Assembly (NCBI RefSeq): GCF_000147335.1
Contig: NC_014533.1
Coordinates: 620,001-684,000, forward strand
Direction of reading: 5' to 3'
From: Gloeothece verrucosa PCC 7822
GTDB lineage: Bacteria > Cyanobacteriota > Cyanobacteriia > Cyanobacteriales > Microcystaceae
DNA: 64,000 nucleotides
Numbering within the stretch: the stretch's first letter is position 1; the number at the start of each line of letters is the position of its first letter. The translations under genes and the position numbers were made by a program. Under the pieces are notes generated by a model that was not told the origin of the DNA, made no database searches, and saw only the letters and a program-made list of their open reading frames with translations. Below, in pieces: positions 1 through 7,290 of this stretch.

Positions 1-1914
1 TTAAGCGATACTATTGCCCTGCCTCCCACTTACAAACCGGGTACTGTAACGCCTGAAAATCCCTATGGCGAAGCCATGTTAAATGGTACGCCGTCCAACG
101 TTAAAATTTTGATGAATTTTAAAGACTTTCCCGGAACTTTTGTTAATCATTGTCACATTCTGTTTCATGAAGATGCGGGTATGATGGCTCCGGTTAGGGT
201 CATTCTTAATACGAACAATACTTGGTTAGGATTAGGGGCAAAAAGCAATGCCAAAGGACAAGTGGAACTGATTCGCGCTAGTGATTTAGATCAGCGTCTT
301 TATTTTAAACCTTACGGAAATAATTTTAAAGGTGCTATTGATGTTGCTATTGGCGATGTTAATTATAAACAAAAACCTCTCAGCAATTATTATGTTACTG
401 ATAATGTGACTGATATTGTCACTGTACAACGTTCTTTGACTAATCCTAATCAAAAATTTACCGTTAAAGTTTTTGATGGTCAGACATTAATTGATGAGGT
501 AGAACAAGGAAGAACCAGAATTAACAATCCTACCGCCAATAGTCTCATTGGAGAAATTACGCCTTTTAACAATTTAAATTTCAACCCCAACAATCAGGCA
601 TCCGTTGCCACCGGTGATATTAATGGGGATGGTTATTCAGATATTGTTGTTGGTGTAGGCGGAAGAATTAAACCACAAATAGAAATTTACAGTGGTAAAG
701 ATTTTAGTTTATTGAGTCGTATTAGCCCTTTTCATCACGAAACTTATTTCAAGGGCAAAGTAAACTTAGCAGTGGGAGATGTAAACGGCGATAATTTTGA
801 CGATATTATTATTGGTCAAGGTCGAGGAGGCCGAGGACTGGTAGAAATTTACAGTGGTATTTTAATTCAACAGCAACAGTCTTTAGATGGAATTGATGTT
901 TCACACAAAACATCTTTAATTTCTGAAACCTTTAAGCCTTTCGGTGATGGTTATAAAGGGGAGGTGGATGTCACCTCTGGCTATATTTTACAAAGACCAC
1001 AAGTGCTGAATGGTAAACCTGTGCAAACTCATTATGCCAATATTACGACCTTGGCGGTAGATGGGGTCCCATCCGATCTCGGGCAAATTAGGGTTTTTAC
1101 TCATGTTGGCGAACACGGGGCACATAGTTCTCATGAAACAATGGCAGCACCCCAAGCCGCAGATTCTGGACATGATCATGAATATATGGAACTGCGTTTA
1201 GATGCACAATTCACGCCAGATCGTCCCATTAGCCAATTGATGGGAACTTTTATCGATATTCCGGACTCTCCTCGCGGTGAACCTGCGCTATATACTCTCA
1301 ACGATGCTGGAAATCCTGAAATTATTCGCTTACAAGAAAATAATGTTCCTGAAACGATTACGTTAAAGTCTGCACCCACAATCCCAAAAAATGTTACAGG
1401 TACGCCTGAAAATGATTACTTTGATAGTGCTAGTCCAGAACCTGAACGTTATTTTATTGGAGATAATCAAATCCTTACTACGGGTAATGGCGATGACATT
1501 GTAGATGTAACTGATGCTGTCGGCAACAACCGCATTGAGACTGGCAACGGCAATGACATTATATTTGCTGGAAGCAATAACCGTCTTATAGGGGGTGCAG
1601 GAAATGATCAGTTTTTTGTGGGAACAGGAGAAGGTAATAACCGAATCTGGGGAAATTCTGGTGCAGATTCCTTTTACATTGTCACCGATGAACAAAACTT
1701 AGTTACCAAAGCCAACCAAATTCTTGATTTTAATCCTTCTCAAGATAAAATTATTTTGGCTAATACTAGCTTTAATTATAATTCATTAGGCACAGATTGG
1801 AAGGTTCGTCAAGAAGATCAAAAGACGATTATTCAGGTATTCAACCAAGATGTGGCAGTGTTCGCAAACCTTCAAGCCAGTGCTTTAAATAGGACAAATG
1901 TTCTATTTAGTTGA
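1..1914 (+). CDS. Multicopper oxidase C-terminus fused to FG-GAP-like and RTX-like repeats (5' partial)
   Basis: The reading frame is open from base 1, so the gene starts upstream of the window. At 148-186 it has the closing copper motif of multicopper oxidases, HCHxxxHExxGMM, which supplies type 1 and type 3 copper ligands. The rest is unusual for that family. Two FG-GAP-like calcium loops (DINGDGYSDI, DVNGDNFDDI) lie at about 610-830, then a His-rich stretch at about 1100-1180, then a C-terminal region of RTX-like repeats (NGDDIVD, NGNDIIF, GAGNDQF) at about 1480-1640. The RTX-like tail suggests export by a type I system as a calcium-binding extracellular enzyme. Metal or phenol oxidation is a family-level guess. 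The copper cupredoxin fold itself cannot be judged because only its end is present. I am sure of the domain identities, less of the substrate. Confidence 0.85.
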   Translation, partial: LSDTIALPPTYKPGTVTPENPYGEAMLNGTPSNVKILMNFKDFPGTFVNHCHILFHEDAGMMAPVRVILNTNNTWLGLGAKSNAKGQVELIRASDLDQRLYFKPYGNNFKGAIDVAIGDVNYKQKPLSNYYVTDNVTDIVTVQRSLTNPNQKFTVKVFDGQTLIDEVEQGRTRINNPTANSLIGEITPFNNLNFNPNNQASVATGDINGDGYSDIVVGVGGRIKPQIEIYSGKDFSLLSRISPFHHETYFKGKVNLAVGDVNGDNFDDIIIGQGRGGRGLVEIYSGILIQQQQSLDGIDVSHKTSLISETFKPFGDGYKGEVDVTSGYILQRPQVLNGKPVQTHYANITTLAVDGVPSDLGQIRVFTHVGEHGAHSSHETMAAPQAADSGHDHEYMELRLDAQFTPDRPISQLMGTFIDIPDSPRGEPALYTLNDAGNPEIIRLQENNVPETITLKSAPTIPKNVTGTPENDYFDSASPEPERYFIGDNQILTTGNGDDIVDVTDAVGNNRIETGNGNDIIFAGSNNRLIGGAGNDQFFVGTGEGNNRIWGNSGADSFYIVTDEQNLVTKANQILDFNPSQDKIILANTSFNYNSLGTDWKVRQEDQKTIIQVFNQDVAVFANLQASALNRTNVLFS

Positions 1915-2327
1915 CAGACTAATCGTATTTGACTGAAGGCTCGTTACAAATCGTCAACACTGAATAAACTTTAAAGGGAAAGAAACTTTTAGTTAGTGCC
2001 TTTCCCCTTCCTTGTGCTTTTTTCTCCAACAAAATTTTGGCTCTTTGAACTCACGTTGTTGAAAGATTATATTTAACCTTCAAAGATTAATCAATGTTAT
2101 TCTCTTGAGGATGTTTTACTGGCTTACGAACAAGTTTTACATTACGCGACTTACGGAAAAACTCTTTGGTCTGTCTATCCTATAAGTAACTAAATAACAA
2201 GAGCTTAATCCTTAAGTTTTTCTTTAATTTCCTAATCTTCCCTGGTCAAGTTGAAATTCTTCTGGGAAACTGTGGACAGAGTTGGGTAAGACAACTTATC
2301 GCTTTTCCCTCATTACAAGGAGAAAAA
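1915..2327. other. Intergenic region, 413 bp
   Basis: AT-rich spacer between the oxidase and the CMD-family gene. Apart from a weak terminator-like hairpin at 1976-2006 I see no gene or repeat. The Shine-Dalgarno AAGGAG of the next gene is at 2317-2322. Confidence 0.5.
1976..2016 (+). terminator. Possible terminator of the oxidase gene
   Basis: GGGAAAG (1976-1982) pairs with CTTTCCC (2000-2006) across a 17-nt loop. The following T-rich tract is interrupted. This is a weak candidate about 60 bp after the stop codon. Confidence 0.3.
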
Positions 2328-2684
2328 ATGATGTATGAAAATGCCGTTCTAGATGATAGACAAGTTCAAGAAGGGCTAAATAACATTAACCCAAAATTTG
2401 GAGATTTTTGCACTCGTGTAGCCGGAGAAGCTTGGGGTTTACCCTTAATTGATCAAAAAACCAAAGCTTTAATTACTATCGCGGTTGATGTCGCTAATCA
2501 AACCCAGACTGGTGCAGGAAGTCCTTTTGCCGCTCATGTAAACATGGCTCTAAAACAAGGAGCCACATTAGAAGAAATTGAAGAACTTCTTCTATTTATG
2601 TGTGTTTATGCCGGATTTAATAAAGCGGCTGGTTGTTTTGGGACATTAAAAGAAATATTCAAAAAACCAGTCTTACAGGTTTAA
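2328..2684 (+). CDS. Carboxymuconolactone decarboxylase (AhpD-like) family protein
   Basis: 118 residues, the usual length of a single CMD domain. Internal features match the all-helical CMD/AhpD family: KTKALITIAVDVANQ, then FAAHVNMALKQGATLEEIEELLLF, then a C-terminal helix containing GFNKAAG. The catalytic CxxC of true AhpD peroxidase reductants is not present; the Cys residues (FCTR, FMCVY, GCFG) are isolated. A thiol peroxidase role is therefore not supported, and the protein may be a CMD-type enzyme or binding protein. AAGGAG lies 5 nt before ATG 2328; a second ATG at 2331 is equally possible. It opens a same-strand group with an NTF2-like gene, two CDGSH genes and an EthD gene, which points to small-molecule or redox chemistry by inference. 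Confidence 0.8.
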   Translation: MMYENAVLDDRQVQEGLNNINPKFGDFCTRVAGEAWGLPLIDQKTKALITIAVDVANQTQTGAGSPFAAHVNMALKQGATLEEIEELLLFMCVYAGFNKAAGCFGTLKEIFKKPVLQV

Positions 2685-2738
2685 AGTTTGGCAAAAATAG
2701 TATCTTACTCAATCGACTGAAAAATCATCTTTTTGGCT

Positions 2739-3377
2739 ATGTTAGAACAACAATTCTCTCAATCTTTATCTCAGGAATTTAACCAAAGGACTCTAAATTA
2801 CAAACAAGCAAGTCAGTCTCGGACAAACTACTATAAAGATTTGACTGCTGATTATTCTCGTCCAGGGTTAGTTAACCAAGAATTAGCAGCAAAACTTATT
2901 AAAAGAGCCGAGGAAATTGTAGACTTAAAAGAAAAAGTTTTACCTTTGATTGGTTCTGATTATACTATTGAACAAATTGAAAAAGAAAATCAAGAATGGT
3001 GGCCTACTCATTGTGAAGCTTTGAGACAAGGAAGAGGGGACATTCTAACAGGTGAGTATCGTGAAGACTTGGTTTATTTATGTCAAGACGGTCCTTATTA
3101 TGGTCTAGAACAACAAAAAGAACGGGAACAACATTGGTGGGCATTAATCGCTCAACCTGGAGTGACGATGTGTTGGCCCATTGTAATGTTTCATGGTGAA
3201 GTTACTTATTTTGAATGGAAATGTGTTGATGATGAAACTAATGAAACAATTGCTAAAGGCAATGTAACTTGGGTTCGTCGAGGACACCGAGGAGCTTGTT
3301 ATCTAAAAACGGAGCAACTCACTTTTTATCGAGATGTTTTCGCGCCTGAGTTTTTGTTGAAATTAATTACAACTTAA
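2739..3377 (+). CDS. NTF2/SnoaL-like fold protein
   Basis: 212 residues from ATG 2739; a TTG two codons upstream is open but has no ribosome binding site. The first ~95 residues are charged and helical. The rest looks like an NTF2-like alpha+beta barrel: a helix (HCEALRQGRGDI) followed by strands such as LVYLCQDGPYYGLEQQ, then WPIVMFHGEVTYFEWKCVDDETNE, with the closing strand repeats of SnoaL/limonene-epoxide-hydrolase-type proteins. No signal peptide, so probably cytoplasmic. It follows the CMD gene by 54 bp. NTF2-like proteins may be enzymes or ligand-binding subunits; I cannot name the substrate. The fold assignment is from pattern recognition and is moderately sure. Confidence 0.6.
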   Translation: MLEQQFSQSLSQEFNQRTLNYKQASQSRTNYYKDLTADYSRPGLVNQELAAKLIKRAEEIVDLKEKVLPLIGSDYTIEQIEKENQEWWPTHCEALRQGRGDILTGEYREDLVYLCQDGPYYGLEQQKEREQHWWALIAQPGVTMCWPIVMFHGEVTYFEWKCVDDETNETIAKGNVTWVRRGHRGACYLKTEQLTFYRDVFAPEFLLKLITT

Positions 3378-3477
3378 AGTTTATATTGAAGGGTTACTTA
3401 AAACCCTCTTCAATAATAGCTGAAAATTTTGAATTGTTGCCTTTACTGTTTTTGAATTAAATCAAAGGAAGTTTGTC

Positions 3478-3714
3478 ATGAATAAGCCAACTATTTCCAA
3501 AAACCAACCCGTTGTATTAGAATTAGAAGCCGGAGATTATTATTACTGTTCTTGTGGAAAATCTGGCAAAGATCCTTTCTGTGATGGTTCACATAAAGGA
3601 ACTGATTTTACTCCTTTAAAGTTCACAATTAATGAAAAGAAAAAAGTTGCTTTATGTTTAAGTAAACAAAGCAAAAATCCTCCTTTTTGTGACGGCTCTC
3701 ATAACCAACTTTAA
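3478..3714 (+). CDS. CDGSH iron-sulfur domain protein (copy 1, one motif altered)
   Basis: 78 residues with two CDGSH motifs, each normally C-x-C-x2-[S/T]-x3-P-x-C-D-G-[S/T]-H holding a 2Fe-2S cluster by three Cys and one His. The first (CSCGKSGKDPFCDGSH) is complete. The second (CLSKQSKNPPFCDGSH) has Ser where the second ligand Cys should be; AGT is one base from TGT. The related protein at 4860-5096 keeps that Cys. One canonical and one Cys2-Ser-His or empty site is the direct prediction. Role: small redox or Fe-S carrier protein, cytoplasmic. AAAGGAA lies 8 nt before ATG 3478. It is 100 bp after the NTF2-like gene and 36 bp before the EthD gene. Confidence 0.9.
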   Translation: MNKPTISKNQPVVLELEAGDYYYCSCGKSGKDPFCDGSHKGTDFTPLKFTINEKKKVALCLSKQSKNPPFCDGSHNQL

Positions 3715-3750
3715 CAATATTTGAGTAATCATCATTTGAGGAAAAAAAAG

Positions 3751-4722
3751 ATGAGTTCTCCTGTAATTTTACCAGACTATTCTTTTCGTGACCAAAAAGC
3801 GCAAACTTCATTTTATGTTCTTTTATGGAGACGTAATGGCATCAGCTTAGAAACCTTTGATGACTATTGGAGAGATGTACATGGCCCAGTTTGCGCTCGC
3901 TTACCTGGTCAGGAACAATACTGGCAATTTCATGTTTCACCGAGTCCTAAAGCAATTTGGCCGGTTATGGAAGGAATAAAATATGACTTATTGCCTGAAG
4001 AACAATTTGAAGGAATTGCTGAATTAACTTTTGTTTCTGAAGAAAAGCGTCAAATTTGGTTTAATGCTGCCGCTATTTTGATGGATGACGAGCAAAATAT
4101 TTTTAGAAAAGCAATTGGTTACACTGTTAGCCCAGGCAATTCTAAAACTTATATTGATCGTATTGCTACTGGAAACCCTAACGGAGAATTAGGTATTGTC
4201 AAATACCATGTTTTGCTTAAAAAAGCAGATGGAGTTAGTTTAGAAGATTTCCGGCAATACTTGAAGGAGGAATTTGCTACTACTGTTACTCAAAATCAAT
4301 TAGTTTTAAAATTTCGGCTTCATCTGTTTGATGCTGTCGATAATTCTCGTCCTGATGCGGCTGGTGTCGTTCATTATGAACCTGAAGAAAATCAATATCA
4401 AGCGGCCTTTGAAATTGGTTTTTCTGACCATTTAGCGATGAGAGAGTTTTTAGTTTCTGCTGAGTACAACATTGCTGTTAGAAGCCAACAAAGGTATATT
4501 AAACAAATCAGTGTATTTGTTGAGCGTAGTGTTTATACTTTTGTTTATAACGGGCAAATAACACTAGCAGGCCAACGAGGATCTCGTGTAGCAGAACTAA
4601 TTACAAAAGTTGGAGCAATAAACCAACTTAAGGATGATATTTCTGCTTTAATAAGTCCTCAAATCAATTCAGTTTACGCAACCACTAATAAAATTACTGA
4701 TGATTTAGTTTTAGCTAACTGA
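3751..4722 (+). CDS. EthD domain protein with two internally repeated domains
   Basis: 323 residues. ATG 3751 is preceded by GAGGA (3738-3742); an upstream in-frame TTG at 3721 lacks a site. Two copies of an EthD/dimeric alpha-beta-barrel pattern are visible. The first is at about 20-125 (SFYVLLWRRNGISLETFDDYWRD, HGP following). The second is at about 148-265 (YHVLLKKADGVSLEDFRQYL). A two-domain chain would form by itself the barrel that EthD proteins usually build as a dimer. EthD was first linked to ethyl tert-butyl ether degradation, but the family is widely distributed and often functionally unknown. The last ~55 residues are a separate helical tail. Lying between two CDGSH genes, it may work with them in redox chemistry; this is inference. 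Confidence 0.78.
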   Translation: MSSPVILPDYSFRDQKAQTSFYVLLWRRNGISLETFDDYWRDVHGPVCARLPGQEQYWQFHVSPSPKAIWPVMEGIKYDLLPEEQFEGIAELTFVSEEKRQIWFNAAAILMDDEQNIFRKAIGYTVSPGNSKTYIDRIATGNPNGELGIVKYHVLLKKADGVSLEDFRQYLKEEFATTVTQNQLVLKFRLHLFDAVDNSRPDAAGVVHYEPEENQYQAAFEIGFSDHLAMREFLVSAEYNIAVRSQQRYIKQISVFVERSVYTFVYNGQITLAGQRGSRVAELITKVGAINQLKDDISALISPQINSVYATTNKITDDLVLAN

Positions 4723-4769
4723 ACTTAGGACTTTTAAGTGGCTATAGAAGCTGAAAATATTGCTGTAAA

Positions 4770-4800
4770 CCCAAATATTATAAACTAAATTTGGGCTTTT
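4770..4800 (+). terminator. Intrinsic terminator after the EthD gene
   Basis: CCCAAAT (4770-4776) pairs with ATTTGGG (4789-4795) over a 12-nt loop and is followed by CTTTTC. It separates the EthD gene from the second CDGSH gene, which then needs its own promoter or read-through. Confidence 0.6.
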
Positions 4801-4859
4801 CAAAAAAAATCAACCAAGTAAAAACGACAAGTTCTCAAACAATAAAAAACTAAAAAAAT

Positions 4860-5096
4860 ATGAACAGACCAACAATTACTAATCAAAAGCCAAAAATTGT
4901 AGAGTTAGACAGTGGCGTTTATTTTGGCTGCACCTGCGGTCAATCTGATAAATTTCCTTTCTGCGATGGGACTCATAAAAATACAGATTTTGTCCCCGTA
5001 AAACTCACTTTATCTGAAAAGAAAAAAGTCGCTTTTTGCGAGTGTAAAAAAAGTCAAAATACTCCTTTTTGTGATGGTTCTCATAGCCAATTATAA
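4860..5096 (+). CDS. CDGSH iron-sulfur domain protein (copy 2)
   Basis: 78 residues, the same length as the copy at 3478-3714 and clearly its paralogue (MN-x-PTI start, GTDF/NTDF, EKKKVA, ending S-Q/N-x-L). Both motifs keep all three Cys and the His: CTCGQSDKFPFCDGTH, with Thr for Ser, and CECKKSQNTPFCDGSH. Two 2Fe-2S clusters are expected. The stretch before ATG 4860 is A-rich with no Shine-Dalgarno sequence, unlike copy 1, so expression may differ. It is the last gene of the CMD-NTF2-CDGSH-EthD-CDGSH group and is followed by a strong hairpin at 5282-5314. Confidence 0.9.
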   Translation: MNRPTITNQKPKIVELDSGVYFGCTCGQSDKFPFCDGTHKNTDFVPVKLTLSEKKKVAFCECKKSQNTPFCDGSHSQL

Positions 5097-5498
5097 AACC
5101 AATGGATAAAATTAGAAGTTTCTACTGTTTTCGTTAATTATGCAATTTACTCTCATTGTAATTTTAAATACAAAAATTTCTAGTAGCTTAATCAGTGATG
5201 AATGGGAGATAATTTAGATGCAGTTTCAGCGAAAATCAATGTTAGAAACATTTCCTAATTAAATTTAACTAAATTTTTTACCCTCATACTTATTCTTAAA
5301 GAATTTGTATGAGGATTTATTAATTTAATTTTTTTTTTACGTACTTAGTGTACTAAATCTTTAGGATATTGTTAGTTTAACAGCAAGCTCATTTAACAAT
5401 TTCGCTCCTTCGGATGAGGTGGACATAAATTTTTTATGGATTAAATAGATTGAGCGAAAGAGCTAAACCCTTCAATTTCGGTTTGGGAGAAAAAACAG
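5097..5498. other. Intergenic region, 402 bp
   Basis: AT-rich spacer before the HAD gene. It holds the hairpin at 5282-5314. I see no ORF of interest. GGGAGA at about 5486 is a weak ribosome binding site for the HAD gene. Confidence 0.5.
5282..5340 (+). terminator. Hairpin terminator downstream of the second CDGSH gene
   Basis: CCTCATAC (5282-5289) and GTATGAGG (5307-5314) form a perfect 8-bp stem. The loop contains a smaller ATTCTT/AAGAAT pairing. A T-rich stretch ending in ten Ts follows within 25 bp. It lies about 190 bp beyond the CDGSH stop. Confidence 0.55.
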
Positions 5499-6161
5499 AT
5501 GAGCTTAAAAGGCGTGCTTTTAGATGTAGATGGGACACTGGTAAACAGCAATGATGCTCATGCACAAGCTTGGGTTGAGGCATTTAAAAAGTTTGCTTAC
5601 GATATCAGCTTTGAGGAGGTTAGACCTTTAATCGGGATGGGTGGCGACAAAGTAATTTCTCTACTTGTACCAGGGCTAACTGACTCAAAGGGCGTAGGCA
5701 AGGAAATATCTTCTTTTCGCCAACAGTTAATCATCAACCAATACGGTACTAAGTTAAGTCCGACACCAGGGGCACGTCAACTATTATTAAAAATGCTATC
5801 AGAGGGACTTGAATTAATCGTTGCCAGTTCAGCCAAAAGCGACGAACTCTCAGTATTACTCAAATCCGGTGGCATCGACGATTTGTTACCACAAGCTACA
5901 ACATCGAGCGATGTCGATAACTCCAAACCTGAGCCTGATATCGTCCAAGCGGCTTTAGACAAAATCAACCTCCCCCCTGAGCAAGTTTTAATGTTAGGGG
6001 ATACTCCCTATGATATCGAGGCAGCCTCAAGAGCCGGTATTAATGTTATCGCTTTACGTTGTGGAGGCTTCAGTGACTCCCAACTTGAAGGCGCAGGGGC
6101 TATTTATGATGACCCGGCTCAGTTATTAGAACAGTATGAAACATCGGCTTTATCTAGATAA
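5499..6161 (+). CDS. HAD-superfamily hydrolase (Gph / beta-phosphoglucomutase-like)
   Basis: 220 residues with all four HAD motifs: DVDGTLVNS (motif I, nucleophile and acid Asp, residues 8-16), the motif II Ser in VASSAKS at about 108-114, motif III Lys in SKPEPDIV at about 145, and motif IV LGDTPYDIEAA at about 165. The helical cap between motifs I and II fits subclass I phosphatases of the phosphoglycolate phosphatase/beta-phosphoglucomutase type. The substrate cannot be read from the sequence; sugar phosphates or phosphoglycolate are typical. Cytoplasmic. It is transcribed alone, convergent with the K+ channel gene, with an 81-bp gap. Confidence 0.88.
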   Translation: MSLKGVLLDVDGTLVNSNDAHAQAWVEAFKKFAYDISFEEVRPLIGMGGDKVISLLVPGLTDSKGVGKEISSFRQQLIINQYGTKLSPTPGARQLLLKMLSEGLELIVASSAKSDELSVLLKSGGIDDLLPQATTSSDVDNSKPEPDIVQAALDKINLPPEQVLMLGDTPYDIEAASRAGINVIALRCGGFSDSQLEGAGAIYDDPAQLLEQYETSALSR

Positions 6162-6242
6162 TACATTTGTAGATATTATTAAGTTAAATTGAGTTTAGAG
6201 TAACGGCAATTCTTGCTCAACTTAACCTGAAAAACGCAAATC

Positions 6243-6896
6243 TTATTTTTGATGATTGTGAAGGATATAAAGACTAACCAATCGAGCAATAATAGTTGTC
6301 GGATAAAGAATTCCGGCAATTCCTTCAAGATTGGTTAAAACCCTCACCCAAGGACTAATGGGAATAATATCTCCATAACCCACAGTTGTCAGGGTCAAAA
6401 AACTAAAATAAAAAGGATCGAAAGTCGAACCTTGTTCGGCAAAGGGAAGATAAAAACTTTGAGGAACTTCTAAATGAATAGCACGATAAATAATGGCAAA
6501 AATAATGCCTATTAATAAATAGACATTGATGCCGTTTCTTATAGTATCATTCGTGACTTTATCTTCAAAATATATTCGTCTCAAAATTATCAAAATAGCC
6601 ATTCCCAAAAAACAAATTTCAATGAAAATATTAAAAGTTATTAAAGCTAAATGGATGGGAAAAAGTTTGAGCCAAATAATAGTGTCTAATAATAAAGCTA
6701 TAAAAGCTAACAGCCGATACAAAATTTTTAAGGATTTTGAACGAAGATGAAAAATATCAATAATTACAAGGAGTGCTATAAACAGGAAAATATCATGGAT
6801 TAATCGGCCAAGCCGCGTTTGCCACAAAGGAGAAAGAATAAACAAAATAATCAGGAGCAGTAGCAGACGATGAGGAGATGGTTTTTTAGTAGCCAA
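6243..6896 (-). CDS. Two-pore-helix type K+ channel family protein
   Basis: 217 residues, almost entirely hydrophobic. The selectivity filter TVGYGD sits at about residues 166-171, inside the pore helix FYFSFLTLTTVGYGD, and is followed by a last transmembrane helix (VLTNLEGIAGILYPTTIIARLVSLY). Before the pore there are about five hydrophobic segments, so it resembles an Ion_trans_2 channel with extra N-terminal helices rather than a bare 2TM KcsA. There is no cytosolic RCK domain. The start MATKKPSPHR has a basic N-terminus in line with inside orientation. Single gene, convergent with the HAD gene. K+ conduction is the expected function. Confidence 0.88.
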   Translation of the reverse strand: MATKKPSPHRLLLLLIILFILSPLWQTRLGRLIHDIFLFIALLVIIDIFHLRSKSLKILYRLLAFIALLLDTIIWLKLFPIHLALITFNIFIEICFLGMAILIILRRIYFEDKVTNDTIRNGINVYLLIGIIFAIIYRAIHLEVPQSFYLPFAEQGSTFDPFYFSFLTLTTVGYGDIIPISPWVRVLTNLEGIAGILYPTTIIARLVSLYILHNHQK

Positions 6897-7290
6897 TCTG
6901 AGTAACTCCCCCTTGTGTAAATAAATTACTGAGGCGATTATGCCTGTTCATAGAAAAAAGGAAAAATTCATCGTAAGTTAAAATTTTAGCATTTAAAACC
7001 CAAAATAAACAACTCTTAAAAAATGTCAGCTATTTTTGCCTTTTTTTTATTTTTTATTACTTTTTAAACAATAAGTACCTAGACATAAATAAAGCACTTT
7101 ATGTTAAGAAATGTAAAAACCTTGAAAGTCTTACCTGTTCCCAGATCCGGTGTTCCCTGTTCCCTAATCACACAGTTAACTTTAATGGTGTCCAGGTACT
7201 TATCAGTACATTTTTTCTTTTGCTTTCGTCCTTAATTAAGCATATTTACTCAGTAAGTTATTACTGAATCGGTGTTCTAGGGTAACTGTA
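6897..7290. other. Intergenic region, 394 bp
   Basis: Upstream of the K+ channel gene and downstream of the porin gene. It holds MITE copy A (7074-7200). CAGTAA (7251-7256)/TTACTG (7261-7266) is a small hairpin just after the porin stop, without a T tract on the minus strand. Confidence 0.5.
7074..7200 (-). mobile_element. 127-bp MITE, copy A (inverted)
   Basis: The ends are AGTACCTAGACA and TGTCCAGGTACT, so the terminal repeats are nearly perfect. It is flanked on both sides by the dinucleotide TA. The interior is the reverse complement of copies B, C and D (AAAGTTAACT, GGGAACA heptamers, TTTACATTT). No coding capacity. Confidence 0.9.

Noticed and set aside
988..1695. Three minus-strand ORFs under the oxidase tail
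   Set aside because: Shadow frames of a well-supported plus-strand gene.
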